Shown here piece after piece: positions 63,019 to 64,000 of a stretch of DNA of 64,000 bases. Position 1 is the first letter of the stretch; every line of letters starts with the position of its first letter. Position numbers and translations under genes: made by a program. The stretch is from positions 1,552,001 to 1,616,000 of the forward strand of contig NC_092568.1 in the NCBI RefSeq assembly GCF_037975245.1, written 5' to 3'. The DNA comes from Apostichopus japonicus. Lineage: Eukaryota; Echinodermata; Holothuroidea; Aspidochirotida; Stichopodidae. Under the pieces are notes generated by a model. That model searched no databases and had not been told where the DNA came from. It was given only the letters and a program-made list of their open reading frames with translations.

Positions 63019-64000
63019 GTAAGAAAAAAACAATTTGTTGTTTCATATGATAAAATTGATAAAATCTGTGAAAACATAATCATTCATTTTAGCCGTTTTA
63101 TTGGATAAATAAGTAGTCTATGAAATGCTAGGCATATGAGAACAAAATCTTGGGATCTAGAATGAATTCCATCATTCATGATGGAAGTGTACATTAGCTA
63201 GTATTTTGAGATGCTTGGAACACTGCAGAATGGGGTCTCCTTCAATCTTCAGAGAAAATGAAATCACATCAATCCTTCGGCAAAATTGGCTTGTTTGTTT
63301 GAATGTCTGAAATGAAGCGATTCCAAATATTCATATTGTAATTGGGAAGTGACATTTCCGTACTTTGAAAAGATTTTCTCCGAATTTTTAAGAAATTCAA
63401 AATGACTCATTGGATGAACATATGGTATGAGGAAAGAGGAGAGGTGTAATGAAAGATGGTGAAGTTGCATTGTTTTACATTCTGTCTTTGCTGAGTCATG
63501 TTATCAAGAGAACTGCTTGATGGTATCTTATAACTTTTCACAAATTCAAGGAACTTTATGAACAGGCTAGTTAAAAGCAAAACTCAAAGAAAAGTAAACA
63601 AACAAATCAAATGAAATGACAGGACAGGTTTGGAAGCCAATAACAAAAGAACAGATTTTAGTATAAATGATTTGGGAATTTTATTGACTTATTTTATCAT
63701 ACTTTAACAGATTTCTAGTGAAAAGGAAAGTAATGTTACATGTCAAGGGTGGGACTAGAACATAGTGTAGGGGTTTTCAAGTAAATTTGCTACAAAAGGG
63801 CTAAAAGGGAAATTTTAGTAAGCTTGAGCACAGGACAAACCAAAATCTTAGTGCACCTAGATTGAATCATTTGCAGGGTACTGTAGGCCATAGGGATGCA
63901 AAAGCCTAAGGCTGTAAGAACCTGCATTGAAACCTTATTACTGCAAGACTGGGGTCAATTTTTGTATTTTTTTTGCTGGCCCAGTTGAAAGGTTATGCAG
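63019..64000 (+). other. Start of the next MARK intron
   Basis: AT-rich intronic sequence to the end of the window, with no further kinase exon visible. Confidence 0.75.

Overview
This is a 64 kb piece of an animal nuclear genome. Spliced genes with GT-AG introns, very long introns, AT-rich non-coding DNA, many microsatellites and several eukaryotic transposon families all show this. The two genes I recognise are an NF-kappa-B inhibitor (IkB) and a MARK/Par-1 kinase. Together with invertebrate-style DIRS, hAT and tRNA-SINE repeats they suggest a marine invertebrate deuterostome, most likely an echinoderm and perhaps a sea cucumber. The species guess is inference.

Layout. 1-8.5 kb is repeat-rich non-coding DNA with one complete 1.67 kb non-autonomous DNA transposon (4216-5883). 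8.55-13.45 kb holds a complete four-exon IkB gene on the + strand: 440 codons, six ankyrin repeats and an N-terminal DSGISS degron. Two exact copies of GGGGATTCCC (kappa-B site) lie just upstream, another lies in intron 3, and a fourth is 5.7 kb upstream. 13.5-45.5 kb has no gene I can name. It holds a second copy of the DNA transposon (19795-21789), a hAT-type MITE, a decayed non-LTR reverse transcriptase, a tRNA-derived SINE, a hAT-type MITE with a partial tandem duplication, and one orphan exon-like open stretch near 34 kb. 45.5 kb to the end holds the 5' part of a MARK kinase gene on the + strand. Its four small coding exons (104 codons) are spread over 17.5 kb. Its introns carry a second SINE copy, a DIRS-like tyrosine-recombinase retrotransposon remnant and another MITE. 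The rest of the kinase lies beyond the window.

How the parts relate. The IkB protein would hold NF-kappa-B/Rel in the cytoplasm until the DSGISS serines are phosphorylated and the protein is degraded. The kappa-B sites in its promoter imply the negative feedback loop in which Rel switches on its own inhibitor. The MARK kinase (cell polarity, microtubule-associated protein phosphorylation) is a same-strand neighbour with no direct functional tie visible here. The most useful observations are the kappa-B site cluster, the doubled degron-like motif, a DNA transposon family with perfect 5-bp target duplications in both copies, and a SINE with intact Pol III boxes and a nearly complete tRNA cloverleaf.
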